Assembly (NCBI RefSeq): GCF_003568845.1
Contig: NZ_CP030126.1
Span: 1,329,001 to 1,393,000, forward strand
Reading direction: 5' to 3'
Origin: Indioceanicola profundi
GTDB lineage: Bacteria > Pseudomonadota > Alphaproteobacteria > Azospirillales > Azospirillaceae
Length of the DNA stretch: 64,000 nt
In this document: one piece after another, positions 18,251-28,833 of the stretch
How positions within the stretch are numbered: position 1 is the stretch's first letter
Layout: the number at the start of each line of letters is the position of its first letter
The notes under the pieces: generated by a model
What the model saw: the letters and a program-made list of their open reading frames with translations, nothing else
Databases searched by the model: none
What the model was told of the DNA's origin: nothing
Position numbers and translations under genes: made by a program

Positions 18251-20542
18251 TCAGCCCTTCCGCCCGGCCACTACGGTCTCCGGCTGCGGGGCGGACTGCC
18301 CCGGCTCGGTGACCGTCGCGGTTAGGGTGCGCGGCAGCACGAGGCTCACCCGGGCGCCACCGCCCGACCGATCCTCAAGCGTCAGCGCCCCTCCGTGGTC
18401 TTCCATGATTTTCTTCACAATCGCCAATCCGAGCCCAGTGCCCTTGGCCCGGGTCGTCACATAGGGTTCGACCAGCCTGTCGCGCTCATCGACCGGCAGT
18501 CCCTTTCCGTTGTCCTCCACCGAGATCACCACATGGTCATCGACCGCGCGGACCCGCACGGCGACAAAACCGGGCGGCTGGCTGCCGCCCCCGGCCTCGT
18601 CCCGCCCTTCGATGGCTTCTATCGCGTTCTTCAGCAGGTTGGTCAGCGCCTGCCCGACCTGACGGCTATCGCAGACGGTCACCAGCGGCGTCGCGGGCAG
18701 ATCCTGTTCGAACCTGATGCTGCCATGGGCCGTGGCCTGGAGGAAGACAGCCTGCCGGCATAGTTCCTGGATCGCCACGGGTTTCATCACCGGCTGCGGC
18801 ATCCTGGCGAAGGCGGAGAACTCATCCACCATGCGGCCGATATCGTCGACATGGCGCACAATGGTGTCGGTCATGGCTTTGAAGGTCTCCGGATCGCTGG
18901 AGATTTCCTTCAGGTATTTGCGGCGCAGCCGTTCCGCCGAAAGCTGGATGGGTGTCAGCGGGTTCTTGATCTCGTGCGCGATGCGTCGCGCGACATCCGC
19001 CCACGCGGCCTTGCGCTGGGCCAGCAGCAGTTCCGACACGTCGTCGAAGGTGACGACGAAGCCGCGGATGTCGCCCCCGACCACCTCCGCCGCCACCCGG
19101 ACCAGAAGGGTACGCACATGGCTGCCGCGGCGGATCTGGACCTGCCCTTCCACAAGCTTGCCGGGCCGGCGACGGATGCTGTCCATCAGCTCCTGCATTT
19201 CCGGCGCGACCTCCTCAAGCGGGCGGCCGATCAGCTCCTCAGGACCACCGACATTCAAGAGCTCCACTGCAGACAGGTTGGGGAGATTGACCCGGCCGTC
19301 CTGGTCCAGCCCGACTACGCCCGCCGAAACCCCGGCCAGCACCGCCTCCGTGAAGCGGCGGCGGAGATCGAGCTGGCGGTTGACCTCCATCAGTTCGCCC
19401 CGCTGACTCTCTAACTGGCCGGTCATGCGGTTGAAAACCTTGGAGAGTGTCGACAGCTCGTCGTCCTGATCGCCCGCGGCTTCCGGCACCCGGGCCGTCA
19501 GGTCACCGTCGCTCACCCGTTCGGCAGCGCCGATCAGAGCACCAATCGGCAGCACCAGATATGTGGCGAAGTTCAGACCTGCCCAGATCGCACCCATCAG
19601 CAACAGCATCGCGACGACAAGGAAAATCAGCGTCAGGCGTGTCTGCAGGTCGAAGCGCTTTCCCTCCAGCTCCCGGTATTCGTTCACCGCGCTCTGGGTG
19701 GACTCCATCGAGGCGAGGACCTGGGCCTCCACCGGGCGGCCCACATACATGAAGGTGTCGAACTCGGGATCGAGACGGACCAGCGCCGTGACCCGATCGC
19801 CTTCGTCACCGACCACGACATTTCCGGCACGGGCGCGGTCCAGATCGCTGGTGGGCACCTGATCCGGCCGGAAACTGAACAGCAGCCCGTGCCGGGCCAT
19901 TTCCTGCCCGCGGCCATCGAAGACGACGATTTCCGTAAAGTTCCGATCGATGGCCAGCAGGAACAAGAGCTGCCTCAGCCGCTCCGGCTCAAGCAGGATG
20001 AACTGCCCTCCTTGCCGCTGCAGGTCCGCCGCAGCGGCCAGAAGATCGGCCTCAATGGTCCGTTGATGTTCCTTCAGATAGGCCTCGGCCACGGCCAGCG
20101 CTTCGTTCACGGCCGTGCTGACCCGTTCGCTGAACCAGGACTGAACTCCGACATAGAAGAATATGGCGGCAAAGGTCGCCATGATGATGGCGGGCAACGC
20201 CGTGAGCAGTGAGAAGATCGCGACCAGCCGTGCATGCAACTTGGCCCCGGCCAGCCCGCGCCTGCGTTCCAGCCACAGCATCACAATGCGCCGTGCCGTC
20301 ACAACGCCGAGCAGGAGCAGCAGCACGAGATTAAGAGTGAGAAGCAGACTGACCGTATTGGGATCGTTGCCGAAGGGCGGCAGATCCATCATGGCGGTGT
20401 AGGTCGCCATGCCCGAAGCGATGGCCGCCAGGGCCAGCACCACGGCCAGCCTGTTTCCGAGATTGTACCGCCCGGACCATGCGGAGACCCGCCGCCACCA
20501 AGGCGACGGGCCGGCTCCGGCCTGTGTATCGCTCATGCTCAC
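18251..20542 (-). CDS. ntrY: nitrogen regulation sensor histidine kinase NtrY
   Basis: A 763-residue membrane kinase. N-terminal hydrophobic segments (about 30-50, 62-85, 95-125) and another near 305-330 frame a periplasmic region; then HAMP, PAS (about 395-500), the phosphoacceptor box RRIAHEIKNPLTPIQLSAERLRR and an ATPase domain with N-box NLLKNAIEAI and DNGKGLP. It is 245 bases downstream of ntrC, leaving room for its own promoter, and forms a two-gene unit with ntrX. Confidence 0.95.
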   Translation of the reverse strand: MSMSDTQAGAGPSPWWRRVSAWSGRYNLGNRLAVVLALAAIASGMATYTAMMDLPPFGNDPNTVSLLLTLNLVLLLLLGVVTARRIVMLWLERRRGLAGAKLHARLVAIFSLLTALPAIIMATFAAIFFYVGVQSWFSERVSTAVNEALAVAEAYLKEHQRTIEADLLAAAADLQRQGGQFILLEPERLRQLLFLLAIDRNFTEIVVFDGRGQEMARHGLLFSFRPDQVPTSDLDRARAGNVVVGDEGDRVTALVRLDPEFDTFMYVGRPVEAQVLASMESTQSAVNEYRELEGKRFDLQTRLTLIFLVVAMLLLMGAIWAGLNFATYLVLPIGALIGAAERVSDGDLTARVPEAAGDQDDELSTLSKVFNRMTGQLESQRGELMEVNRQLDLRRRFTEAVLAGVSAGVVGLDQDGRVNLPNLSAVELLNVGGPEELIGRPLEEVAPEMQELMDSIRRRPGKLVEGQVQIRRGSHVRTLLVRVAAEVVGGDIRGFVVTFDDVSELLLAQRKAAWADVARRIAHEIKNPLTPIQLSAERLRRKYLKEISSDPETFKAMTDTIVRHVDDIGRMVDEFSAFARMPQPVMKPVAIQELCRQAVFLQATAHGSIRFEQDLPATPLVTVCDSRQVGQALTNLLKNAIEAIEGRDEAGGGSQPPGFVAVRVRAVDDHVVISVEDNGKGLPVDERDRLVEPYVTTRAKGTGLGLAIVKKIMEDHGGALTLEDRSGGGARVSLVLPRTLTATVTEPGQSAPQPETVVAGRKG

Positions 20543-20787
20543 GGCTCCGCGGCCCTTCGTTGCATACGCCCACGGGTCGCATCACCTGTGGCGGCAGCGG
20601 AGTCAGTGTTTCGATCCGGCAAGGGGCTACCCTGGTTCCCAAACGATCCCGGTCGGGCGAACCATCGTAGGAAGCACGCCCGATCTGGACTGTTACCAGA
20701 TTGCTACACCTTGCGCCAGTGCAACGCCGTGGGCGGGCGTGATCTTCTGCGGTATCAGGCAGGCGGGGCGCTGATCCGTGCCCTTCG

Positions 20788-22239
20788 CTATTTCAGTCCG
20801 CGTACCACCTGGATTTCCAGATCGCGAATCTTTTTCCGAAGGGTGTTGCGGTTGAGCCCAAGCATATGCGCGGCCTTTATCTGATTGCCCTTCGTGGCGA
20901 CCAGGGACAGCGATAGCAAGGGCCTCTCCACCTCCCGCAGGATGCGGTCATAGAGACCGGCGGCCGGGACCCCGTCCTTGTGGGCCGCGAAGTACTCGCG
21001 AAGGTGCCGCTCCACCGCAGCGCCCAGCCCCTCGTTGGCAGGCTCCGGAGCCTGGGCAGCCGACGGGGTGGCATCCGTCAGCTCCTGCTCGATGGCATCC
21101 AGGCCGATCACCTCCTGCGAGTAGAGGGCGGCCAGTCGCCTGACAAGGTTTTCAAGCTCGCGCACATTGCCCGGCCAGCGATAGCGCTTCATCCGTTCCA
21201 GCGCGGCGTTATCCAAGCTCTTCAGCGGGAGCCCCTCGGCCGCGGCCGTCTGGAAAAAGTGACGGGCCAGGGCCGGCACATCCTCTGTCCGCTCCCGTAG
21301 GGGCGGCAGACGGATCGGCACCACGTTCAGGCGGTAGAACAGGTCTTCGCGGAACAGCCCCTGACGGATCAGCGTCCGCAGATCGCGGTGGGTGGCGGCG
21401 ATGATCCGGACATCGGTCTTGATCGGGGTCCGCCCGCCGACCGTAGTGTACTCCCCCTCCTGCAGTACGCGGAGCAGACGGGTCTGGGCCTCCAGCGGCA
21501 TGTCGCCGATCTCGTCCAGGAACAGCGTGCCGCTCTGGGCCTGCTCGAACCGGCCGGTGGAACGCATGGTCGCGCCGGTGAAAGCCCCCTTCTCATGACC
21601 GAAAAGTTCGGATTCGATCAGTTCCCGCGGGATCGCCGCCATGTTGATGGCGACAAAGGGCCCATTGCGCCGCTTGCCGTAATCATGCAGGGCCCGAGCC
21701 ACGAGCTCCTTACCGGTGCCGGATTCGCCAGTGATCATCACGGTCAGGTCCGTGCCCATCAGGCGCGCCAGTACCCGGTAAATCTCCTGCATGGCCGGCG
21801 ACCGGCCAATGAGGGGAAGCTGTTCCTCCTCCGGTTCGGCCGCGGAGAGCGGGACTTCCGCCGCAGCCGTCGGCGTGGTCAGCGCCCGCTGAACCATTCC
21901 GACGAGTTCCTTCAGGTCGAAGGGCTTCGGCAGATAGTCGAACGCGCCGCGTTCCGCCGCCTTAACGGCCGTCAGCAGGGTGTTCTGCGCACTCATCACG
22001 ATGATGCGCAGGTCGGGGCGGATGCGCTTGATGCGAGGGATCAGGTCCAGCCCGTTCTCGTCCGGCATCACCACGTCGGTGATGACAAGGTCTCCCTGTC
22101 CCTCCTCAACCCAACGCCAGAGCGTGGCGGCATTGCCGGCCGTGCGGACGTCATGGCCCAAGCGGGCCAGCGCCTGCGTCAGGACCGTCCGGATCGCGCG
22201 ATCGTCGTCGGCAACCAGGATTGATGCCCCCATTTTCAC
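20788..22239 (-). CDS. ntrC: nitrogen regulation response regulator NtrC
   Basis: A 483-residue sigma-54 activator: receiver (VADDDRA, Asp in [12 protein letters not shown]), AAA+ domain with [11 protein letters not shown] and an intact GAFTGA ([17 protein letters not shown]), and a C-terminal Fis-type helix-turn-helix ([20 protein letters not shown]). Its start overlaps the ntrB stop; both GTG 22239 and ATG 22233 are possible, the latter with better spacing from GAGGGG. Last gene of dusB-ntrB-ntrC. Confidence 0.97.
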   Translation of the reverse strand: MKMGASILVADDDRAIRTVLTQALARLGHDVRTAGNAATLWRWVEEGQGDLVITDVVMPDENGLDLIPRIKRIRPDLRIIVMSAQNTLLTAVKAAERGAFDYLPKPFDLKELVGMVQRALTTPTAAAEVPLSAAEPEEEQLPLIGRSPAMQEIYRVLARLMGTDLTVMITGESGTGKELVARALHDYGKRRNGPFVAINMAAIPRELIESELFGHEKGAFTGATMRSTGRFEQAQSGTLFLDEIGDMPLEAQTRLLRVLQEGEYTTVGGRTPIKTDVRIIAATHRDLRTLIRQGLFREDLFYRLNVVPIRLPPLRERTEDVPALARHFFQTAAAEGLPLKSLDNAALERMKRYRWPGNVRELENLVRRLAALYSQEVIGLDAIEQELTDATPSAAQAPEPANEGLGAAVERHLREYFAAHKDGVPAAGLYDRILREVERPLLSLSLVATKGNQIKAAHMLGLNRNTLRKKIRDLEIQVVRGLK

Positions 22240-23372
22240 GGCCCCTCTTCTGTCACGGGTACGTCGGCAGCCATCGGCAGCGACAACTTGAATACAGTGC
22301 GCCGTGGGGCGCTTTCGAAGTCGATGACGCCGCCGTGGTCGCCGACGATCTTCGCCACCAGCGCCAGCCCCAACCCGGTGCCGTTCAGCTTGGTGGTGAC
22401 GAATGGATCGAAGAGGTGGGGGCGGATGTCCTCGGGGATTCCTTCGCCATTATCCTGGACGCTGACGAGCAGCGGCAGATGGACCCGGCTTTCCGACCCG
22501 GCGACGGCCAAGCGGACACCGTGCTGATAGGCAGTGGAGAGGATGATCTCCCCACCCTGCTCCGGACACGCCTCCGCCGCGTTCTTCACCAGATTCAGGA
22601 ATATCTGGACAAGCTGGTCGCGGTTGCCGAGCACCGGCGGCAACGAAGGGTCGTACTTCTCTACGAAACGGATGTGCCGGGCGAAGCCGCTCTGCGCCAC
22701 GCGGCGCACATGCTCCAGCACGGCATGAATATTGACCCCGGTGGTCTCCAAGGGCCGGATGTCGGAAAAGACCTCCATCCGGTCCACCAGGGCGACGATC
22801 CGGTCCGCCTCGTCGCAGATCAGCCGCGTCAGCATCCGGTCGTCTTCGGACGCATTCTCCTCAAGCAACTGGGCGGCGCCCCGGATACCCGAAAGCGGGT
22901 TCTTGACCTCGTGCGCCAGCATGGCGGCCATCGCGACCACCGAGCGGGCGGCCCCCCTGTGGCTCAACTGGCTATCGATCTTCCGCGCGATAGAGCGCTC
23001 GTGCAGGGTCAGGACCACCAGATCCGGCGGATCGGCCAGCGGAGCGGCCTGAACCGTGATGGAATGTTGCCCGATCCGCGGTGTGTCGAGCGTAACCCCA
23101 TATTCGGAGACGCGGGAATGCGTGGCCCGCGCCTGTTCGATCAGTTGCAGGACGGGACTGTCCGCCGGGATCAGGTCCGTCAGCGGCTCCCCCATCATGC
23201 GGGACGCGCTGACGTCGAAGAACGCCTGTGCCTGAAGATTCAGGAACCGGACGAGCCCGTCATTATCGACGACCAGCACGGGCTCCGGCAAAGCGGACAG
23301 GATGCCGGCCGGGTCCAGCGGTTCGTCCCGGCCCGGCCGGCGCAGCAGCGTGGCAGCGGCGCGGCGCATCAT
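22236..23372 (-). CDS. ntrB: nitrogen regulation sensor histidine kinase NtrB
   Basis: A 378-residue soluble kinase/phosphatase that phosphorylates NtrC under nitrogen limitation and responds to PII protein. PAS domain (about 20-130), phosphoacceptor box [21 protein letters not shown]-box [11 protein letters not shown] and G-boxes DNGEGIP and [10 protein letters not shown] set the start at ATG 23372, which overlaps the dusB stop (ATGATG containing TGA); the longer open frame upstream is antisense-free dusB coding sequence read in another frame. Confidence 0.96.
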   Translation of the reverse strand: MMRRAAATLLRRPGRDEPLDPAGILSALPEPVLVVDNDGLVRFLNLQAQAFFDVSASRMMGEPLTDLIPADSPVLQLIEQARATHSRVSEYGVTLDTPRIGQHSITVQAAPLADPPDLVVLTLHERSIARKIDSQLSHRGAARSVVAMAAMLAHEVKNPLSGIRGAAQLLEENASEDDRMLTRLICDEADRIVALVDRMEVFSDIRPLETTGVNIHAVLEHVRRVAQSGFARHIRFVEKYDPSLPPVLGNRDQLVQIFLNLVKNAAEACPEQGGEIILSTAYQHGVRLAVAGSESRVHLPLLVSVQDNGEGIPEDIRPHLFDPFVTTKLNGTGLGLALVAKIVGDHGGVIDFESAPRRTVFKLSLPMAADVPVTEEGP

Positions 23373-24430
23373 GCTGCCATCTTCTCTGCCGCTGACCGCT
23401 CCCCGGAGTTCCTTTCCATGATGCCGCGGTCCATCAGCGCCCGGTAGAAATCCGCGATGGTCTGCTTGACCCGCGCAGGGTCCTCCGTGGTCATGATGGT
23501 GCTTCGGTACTCGGCGGAACCGGGAAGCCCTTTGGAATACCAGGCGACGTGCTTCCGGGCGATTTTCAGCCCTGCGTCCACGCCGTAGTGGTTCAGGATG
23601 CTCTCGTAATGCTCCAGCACGATCTGGAGCTGTTCGGGCAGCGCCGGCTCCGGCGTCACCTCGCCGGTGCGCAGGAAGTGCATCACCTGGGCGACGAACC
23701 ATGGGCGGCCATAGGTCCCCCGCCCGATCATCACCCCATCCGCCCCGGACTCGTCCAGGCAGCGGACAACATCCTCGAACGTATTGATGTCGCCGTTGGC
23801 GATGACCGGGATCGATACCGCGTCCTTGACCTTGCGGATAAATTTCCAGTCGGCGGTGCCGTTGTACATCTGACACCGGGTGCGGCCGTGCACCGTCAGC
23901 ATTTTGATCCCGACTTCTTCCGCGATCTTCGCCAGACGCGGCGCATTCAAATTGTTCTCATCCCATCCCTTGCGCATTTTCATGGTCACAGGCACCGAGA
24001 CGGCCTTGGCCGTGGCCTCCAGGATGCGTCCGGCCAGCGGCTCGTCCTTCATGAGGGCGGAGCCGGCATAGCCGTTCACCACCTTCTTCACCGGGCAGCC
24101 GAAATTGATGTCGATGATCGCCGCGCCGCGGTCGGCATTCAGCTTGGCAGCCTCCGCCATCACCTCCGGCTCGCAGCCTGCGAGCTGCATGGAGATCGGC
24201 GCCTCGTCCGGGTGCCACTCGGTCTTCAGCATGCTTTCGCGCGTGGCGCGGATCATCGCCTGGCTGGCGATCATCTCGGACACGACGAGGCCGGCGCCCG
24301 TGCGCTTCACCAAGCGACGGAACGGCATGTCGCTGACGCCCGACATAGGCGCCAGAATCACCGGATCGTCGATTTTCACCGGCCCGATCTGGATCGGCTT
24401 AAGGCGGCTTTGCAACACAGAATTGCCCAT
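23369..24430 (-). CDS. dusB: tRNA-dihydrouridine synthase DusB (NifR3)
   Basis: FMN enzyme reducing specific uridines in the tRNA D-loop. 353 residues: [14 protein letters not shown] near the N-terminus, the catalytic Cys in [19 protein letters not shown], and FMN/phosphate segments ([20 protein letters not shown]). In alphaproteobacteria this gene (nifR3) heads the ntrBC operon, as here, with 4-base overlap into ntrB. Confidence 0.96.
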   Translation of the reverse strand: MGNSVLQSRLKPIQIGPVKIDDPVILAPMSGVSDMPFRRLVKRTGAGLVVSEMIASQAMIRATRESMLKTEWHPDEAPISMQLAGCEPEVMAEAAKLNADRGAAIIDINFGCPVKKVVNGYAGSALMKDEPLAGRILEATAKAVSVPVTMKMRKGWDENNLNAPRLAKIAEEVGIKMLTVHGRTRCQMYNGTADWKFIRKVKDAVSIPVIANGDINTFEDVVRCLDESGADGVMIGRGTYGRPWFVAQVMHFLRTGEVTPEPALPEQLQIVLEHYESILNHYGVDAGLKIARKHVAWYSKGLPGSAEYRSTIMTTEDPARVKQTIADFYRALMDRGIMERNSGERSAAEKMAA

Positions 24431-24707
24431 CAGTTAGGCACCTTTGCGAACTGCTCGATTTTTAGGCGGAACGCTAACACGCCGCAGGAATTTTGCAAGC
24501 CTGTGCCTTAGAATGGGAGGTGCGCGAATTCGCCACCCGCCCGATGCCCCGCCGGTGAACCCGTCCAAGTGGTGCATAGGCCCGGGTTGGTCAATCCGGG
24601 TTGCGGGACCGCCGGCATTTCACCGGCGCAGGGGCATGTCCGGGATTGGCGTGCGGCACGGATAGAGCTAGGCTCCGCGCCCGATCCGGCAGGAGATACA
24701 GAACACC
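24431..24707. other. divergent promoter region dusB / ispDF
   Basis: 277 bases between the divergent dusB and ispDF starts. It contains a 5-bp CCCGG/CCGGG hairpin around 24581-24600 but no element I can name. Promoters of both operons must lie here. Confidence 0.5.
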
Positions 24708-25874
24708 ATGGTTGCATGCGTCGCCCTTATCGTCGCCGCTGGTCGCGGCGCGCGGTTCGGGACCGATATCCCCAAGCAGTACCTGCCCCTGGCCGGCCAA
24801 GCCGTGCTGCGCCGGTCCGTCGAGGCGTTCCGCCGTCATCCGCGGATCACAGCCGTGCGCGTCGTGATCAGCCCCGAGCACCGGCATCTTTACGACCAAG
24901 CCATGGCCGGTCTGGACCTCCCGGAACCGGTTGCCGGCGGTGCCACCCGGCAGGAAAGCGTGCGGAACGGCCTTGAGGCGCTGAAGGCGGATGGCGCGCC
25001 CGATCTGGTGCTCATTCATGATGGCGCCCGTCCCCTGGTCGACGGGGATACGATTACCCGCGTTGTCGACGCGCTGGTCGAAGTGCCGGCAGCCATCGCC
25101 GCAACCCCGCTGGCCGATACGCTGAAGCGGGAGCGGGGTGGTGAGGTGGTGTCCACAATTGACCGGATGGGTCTGTGGCGGGCCCGCACGCCCCAGGGGT
25201 TCCGCTTCCTGGACATACTGGCCGCGCACCGCGCCGCCCGCAGCCTGGACCTCACCGATGATGCCGCCGTGGCGGAGGAGGCCGGGCTTGAGGTACGGCT
25301 GGTGCAGAGCAATCCCGACAATCTGAAAGTGACCCACGCCTACGATCTGGCGCGGGCGGAGCGCCTGATCATGGCCGAACTGTCCGACATCCGCACCGGC
25401 ACCGGTTTCGACGTCCATAAGTTCGAGGATGGCGATCATGTCTGGCTCTGCGGCGTGAAGGTGCCCCACACGCAGAAGTTGGAAGGCCACTCCGACGCCG
25501 ATGTCGGGCTCCACGCTCTGACCGATGCCATCCTGGGCGCGATCTGCGACGGCGATATCGGTACTCACTTCCCCCCCTCCGACCCGCGCTGGAAAGGAGC
25601 GGACAGTTCCCAGTTCCTGGCCCATGCCGCCGAACTGGTGCGAGCACGAGGCGGCGTTATCGCCCATGTGGACGTCACGCTGATCTGCGAACGGCCCAAG
25701 GTTGGTCCCCACCGCCCGGCCATGGTGGCGCGCATGGCGGAAATTCTCGGCATCGATCCCGGCCGTGTCAGCGTGAAGGCCACGACCACCGAAGGGCTGG
25801 GCTTCACCGGCCGGCGGGAGGGCATCGCCGCCCAGGCCGCGGCCACCGTCCGCCTGCCCTTCTCCGCGGGCTGA
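24708..25874 (+). CDS. ispDF: bifunctional IspD/IspF enzyme of the MEP isoprenoid pathway
   Basis: 388 residues. The IspD half (1-225) makes CDP-methylerythritol; it has [25 protein letters not shown] and the C-terminal [13 protein letters not shown]. The IspF half (230-388) forms the cyclic diphosphate; it has [13 protein letters not shown] with metal ligands, [18 protein letters not shown], and [13 protein letters not shown]. Fusion of these two non-consecutive steps is common in alphaproteobacteria. Followed after 11 bases by pncC. Confidence 0.97.
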   Translation: MVACVALIVAAGRGARFGTDIPKQYLPLAGQAVLRRSVEAFRRHPRITAVRVVISPEHRHLYDQAMAGLDLPEPVAGGATRQESVRNGLEALKADGAPDLVLIHDGARPLVDGDTITRVVDALVEVPAAIAATPLADTLKRERGGEVVSTIDRMGLWRARTPQGFRFLDILAAHRAARSLDLTDDAAVAEEAGLEVRLVQSNPDNLKVTHAYDLARAERLIMAELSDIRTGTGFDVHKFEDGDHVWLCGVKVPHTQKLEGHSDADVGLHALTDAILGAICDGDIGTHFPPSDPRWKGADSSQFLAHAAELVRARGGVIAHVDVTLICERPKVGPHRPAMVARMAEILGIDPGRVSVKATTTEGLGFTGRREGIAAQAAATVRLPFSAG

Positions 25875-25885
25875 GGACGGCTCCG

Positions 25886-26386
25886 ATGTTCTCCCCTGCC
25901 CTGACCGGACTCGCCGAGCGGGTTCTCGATGCCTGCCGGAAATCCAGATTGACGCTGGGAACGGCCGAAAGCTGTACAGGCGGGCTGATCTGCGCCTGCC
26001 TGACCTCGGTCGGCGGGTCATCCAGCGTGGTGGACTGCGGCTTCATCACCTACACGAACGAGGCCAAGGCGGAGTTGCTGGGCGTACCGACCATACTTAT
26101 TGCCACCCATGGGGCGGTAAGCGAGCCGGTAGCGCGTCAGATGGCGCTGGGCGTCCTGGCCCGCACCCGTGTGGATATCGCCCTGTCCGTCACCGGCATC
26201 GCCGGCCCGACGGGCGGCACGGCGACGAAGCCGGTGGGTCTGGTCTATCTGGGCGCCGCCCGACGAGGTCGATCGGCACTGGTGGAGCGGCATCTATTCA
26301 CCGGTGACCGCGACTCCGTCCGCCTTGCCTCGGTTCAGCGGGCCTTGGAGATGGCAATGCTCCTAGCTGGCGAGGAGCAGGCATGA
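25886..26386 (+). CDS. pncC: nicotinamide-nucleotide amidohydrolase (CinA C-terminal family)
   Basis: A 166-residue stand-alone CinA C-terminal domain, deamidating NMN to NaMN in pyridine nucleotide recycling. The AESCTGGLI motif (residues 28-36) and the SVTGIAGPTGGTATKPVGLVY segment are diagnostic. Co-transcribed with ispDF (11-base gap) and overlaps the next gene by ATGA. Confidence 0.94.
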   Translation: MFSPALTGLAERVLDACRKSRLTLGTAESCTGGLICACLTSVGGSSSVVDCGFITYTNEAKAELLGVPTILIATHGAVSEPVARQMALGVLARTRVDIALSVTGIAGPTGGTATKPVGLVYLGAARRGRSALVERHLFTGDRDSVRLASVQRALEMAMLLAGEEQA

Positions 26387-27126
26387 GCCCCGTCATCCCA
26401 ACGCTCGAGCTGGCGGACGACATCCTGCATGAGTGGACGGAGTCGCCGGACGTCATAGCAGCCTTCCTGGCGGGCTCCGTCGCCCGTGGACAGGCGACGG
26501 CGGGCTCCGACATCGACGCGGTGATCATCTATGGGCACGTCGAGGCCGCTGCCCGCGAAACCCATGAGCGTCAGGGCGTCACGGTGGAGCTGTTCCTGCA
26601 CGACCCAGACACGCTGGCATGGTTCTGGGAGCAGGATCGCAAACAGGGCAAGCCGAGCCTCGCCCGTATGGTCGCGAACGGTCTTCCCATCGCCGGAACG
26701 CCTGACATCATTGAGGAGCTGAAACGCCAGGCCGAAGCGGTGCTGGAGGCCGGCCCGCCCCCTCTGTCCGATGAGGAGTCGCGCACCCGCCGTTATGCCA
26801 TCAGCGATCTTGGCGCCGACCTGATCCCTGAGCGGAGTGCCGCAGAGCGTCTCGCTCTCGGCGCCCGGCTTTATATGGAGCTGACGGATTTCACCGTCCG
26901 TGCGGCCGGCGTCTGGAGCGGAAGCGGCAAGGGTCTGGCGCGCGCCCTGATGCGCCACGATCCCATGCTGGGAGCGGCTTTCGAGCAGGCATTCACCCAA
27001 CTTTTCGCCACGGGCGATTCCGCAGGCGTTCAGTCCTTGATCGATATCTGTCTGGAGCCGCATGGCGGCCGCCTGATGGCAGGAGACAGGCGGCAGGCGC
27101 CAGCAGATTGGCGCATGCGGGACTGA
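26383..27126 (+). CDS. nucleotidyltransferase-domain protein
   Basis: A 247-residue protein with the polymerase-beta-type motif GSVARGQATAGSDIDAVI (about 31-48), i.e. GSX10DxD, and a third acidic position in VTVELFLHD. The rest is helical with no recognised domain. Family members include antibiotic nucleotidyltransferases and HEPN-associated enzymes, so substrate is open. Translationally coupled to pncC; converges with the COQ10-type gene 37 bases away. Confidence 0.8.
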   Translation: MSPVIPTLELADDILHEWTESPDVIAAFLAGSVARGQATAGSDIDAVIIYGHVEAAARETHERQGVTVELFLHDPDTLAWFWEQDRKQGKPSLARMVANGLPIAGTPDIIEELKRQAEAVLEAGPPPLSDEESRTRRYAISDLGADLIPERSAAERLALGARLYMELTDFTVRAAGVWSGSGKGLARALMRHDPMLGAAFEQAFTQLFATGDSAGVQSLIDICLEPHGGRLMAGDRRQAPADWRMRD

Positions 27127-27163
27127 AGTCCCGCAAACCCGTTGCCGGCGCCGGATAACCGGC

Positions 27164-27631
27164 TTAGACCGAGCGTGCCGCCGCCCTGGGGGCGCCGGGC
27201 GTTCCATAAAGCTGATGCGCGCGCGTCTCGAAGGCGGCGACCATGCGCTTCACCGCCTCGTTGAACAGGGCGCCGATGATCTTCTGCAGGACCTTGTTCC
27301 GGAACTCGAAATCCACGCAGAAATCGACGAGGCAACCATCCGGATGCGGCTCGAAGATCCAGTGGTTGTTCAGATAGTGGAAGGGCCCTTCCACATACTC
27401 CACATCGATCCTCCGTTCCGGCTCGTTCAGCGTCACCTTCGAGGTGAAGCGCTCCCGGATCATCTTGAACCCGATGACCAGATCCGCCCAGATCACATTG
27501 CCCTCGCGCTTGCGGATGCGCGCGGCGACGGCCCAGGGCAGGAACTCCGGATACCGCTCGACCTCGGCCACCAGGCGGAAGAGCTGGTCAGGGGTGTAGG
27601 GCAGTACCCGCTGTTCGGCGTGGGTTGGCAT
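27164..27631 (-). CDS. COQ10/RatA-type START-domain protein
   Basis: A 155-residue SRPBCC-fold protein of the polyketide cyclase/COQ10 family: RVLPYTPDQLFRLVAEVERYPEFLPW at the N-terminus, FKMIRERFTSKVTL, and the C-terminal amphipathic helix FNEAVKRMVAAFETRA. In mitochondria and alphaproteobacteria such proteins bind ubiquinone and assist respiration; the E. coli relative RatA was described as a ribosome-association toxin. The start is ATG 27631, 25 bases after lipA, where the conserved domain begins; the longer frame upstream lies in lipA. Confidence 0.9.
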   Translation of the reverse strand: MPTHAEQRVLPYTPDQLFRLVAEVERYPEFLPWAVAARIRKREGNVIWADLVIGFKMIRERFTSKVTLNEPERRIDVEYVEGPFHYLNNHWIFEPHPDGCLVDFCVDFEFRNKVLQKIIGALFNEAVKRMVAAFETRAHQLYGTPGAPRAAARSV

Positions 27632-27656
27632 GCGTGTCCCGTTTCTGCGTGTCGCC

Positions 27657-28637
27657 CTACTCGGCGGCGACGGCCTCCGCCTCGGTCGGCGCGGCGCGGC
27701 CTGCCAGCCGGGCATCGCGCGCGGCGCGAAGCTTCTTGAAATCGTCTCCGGCGAAATAGGAGCTGCGGGTCAGCGGCGAGCTGGACACCATCAGGAAGCC
27801 CTTGCCGCGGGCGATGCTGGCATAGCTCGCGAACTCGTCCGGCGTCACGAACCGGTCCACCGGCGCATGCTTCGGCGTCGGCGCCAGATACTGGCCGATG
27901 GTCAGGAAGTCGACATCCGCGGCGCGGAGATCGTCCATCACCTGCTGCACCTCCTCCTTCGTCTCGCCGAGCCCGACCATGATTCCCGACTTGGTGAACA
28001 TGGACGGGTCCAGCTCTTTCACCCGGTTCAACAGGCTCAGGGACGTGAAGTAACGCGCACCTGGACGAATGCCGGGATAGAGGCGCGGGACGGTTTCCAG
28101 ATTATGGTTGAACACGTCCGGACGTGCCTCGACCACGACCTCCACCGCGCCCTTCTTCTTCATGAAGTCGGGCGTCAGGATTTCGATCGTCGTTCCGGGG
28201 GAAGTGGCGCGGATATTGGTGATGGTGCGGGCGAAATGCTCCGCCCCGCCATCGGGCAGGTCATCCCGGTCCACGGACGTGATGACCACATGCTCCAGGC
28301 CGAGCTGGCCCACGGCCTCCGCCACCTTTTCCGGCTCATGCGGGTCCAGCAGGTCGGGCCGGCCGGTCGCCACGTTGCAGAAGGCGCAGGCGCGCGTGCA
28401 GATGGCGCCCAGGATCATGAAGGTGGCGTGCTTCTTCTTCCAGCACTCCCCGATGTTCGGGCAGGCCGCCTCCTCGCACACCGTATTCAGCTTCAGCCCG
28501 CGCATGAGATCGCGCGTCTCGGCGTATTCGCGGCTGGTCGGCGCCTTTACCCGCAGCCATTCCGGCTTTCGCTGGATCGGGTTGTCCGGGCGGTTGGCCT
28601 TTTCGGGATGGCGGACGCGGTCGGGGCTGATCGGCAT
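27657..28637 (-). CDS. lipA: lipoyl synthase
   Basis: Radical-SAM enzyme inserting two sulfurs into protein-bound octanoyl groups. The 326-residue protein has both cluster motifs: [12 protein letters not shown] (auxiliary cluster, C-X4-C-X5-C) and CTRACAFC (CX3CX2C SAM cluster), plus a conserved C-terminal RSSY serine. The start is ATG 28637 giving [18 protein letters not shown]. Its place just downstream of lpdA and pdhABC links lipoate production to the enzymes that need it. Confidence 0.97.
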   Translation of the reverse strand: MPISPDRVRHPEKANRPDNPIQRKPEWLRVKAPTSREYAETRDLMRGLKLNTVCEEAACPNIGECWKKKHATFMILGAICTRACAFCNVATGRPDLLDPHEPEKVAEAVGQLGLEHVVITSVDRDDLPDGGAEHFARTITNIRATSPGTTIEILTPDFMKKKGAVEVVVEARPDVFNHNLETVPRLYPGIRPGARYFTSLSLLNRVKELDPSMFTKSGIMVGLGETKEEVQQVMDDLRAADVDFLTIGQYLAPTPKHAPVDRFVTPDEFASYASIARGKGFLMVSSSPLTRSSYFAGDDFKKLRAARDARLAGRAAPTEAEAVAAE

Positions 28638-28730
28638 GGTACAGAACACCTTGCTGTGTAAGGTGAAACATAGGGGTAGAGGCTGCCCGGGCCAAGCGGG
28701 GCGATCCGCCACCCTCCCCCGCGAATGATG

Positions 28731-28761
28731 CAAGGCGGACCGGGAAGTCCGGCCCGCCTTG
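28731..28761 (-). terminator. hairpin downstream of lpdA
   Basis: CAAGGCGG...CCGG / CCGG...CCGCCTTG forms a long stem with one mismatch between the lpdA stop and the lipA start. There is no T-run, so termination may be partial and lipA may still be read through. Confidence 0.5.
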
Positions 28762-28833
28762 CCATGCTGTTCGGATGCGCTTCCAAGCCCGGCACAGCGG
28801 CCGCACAGCCGCGCGCAGAGCCGGAACGCAGGC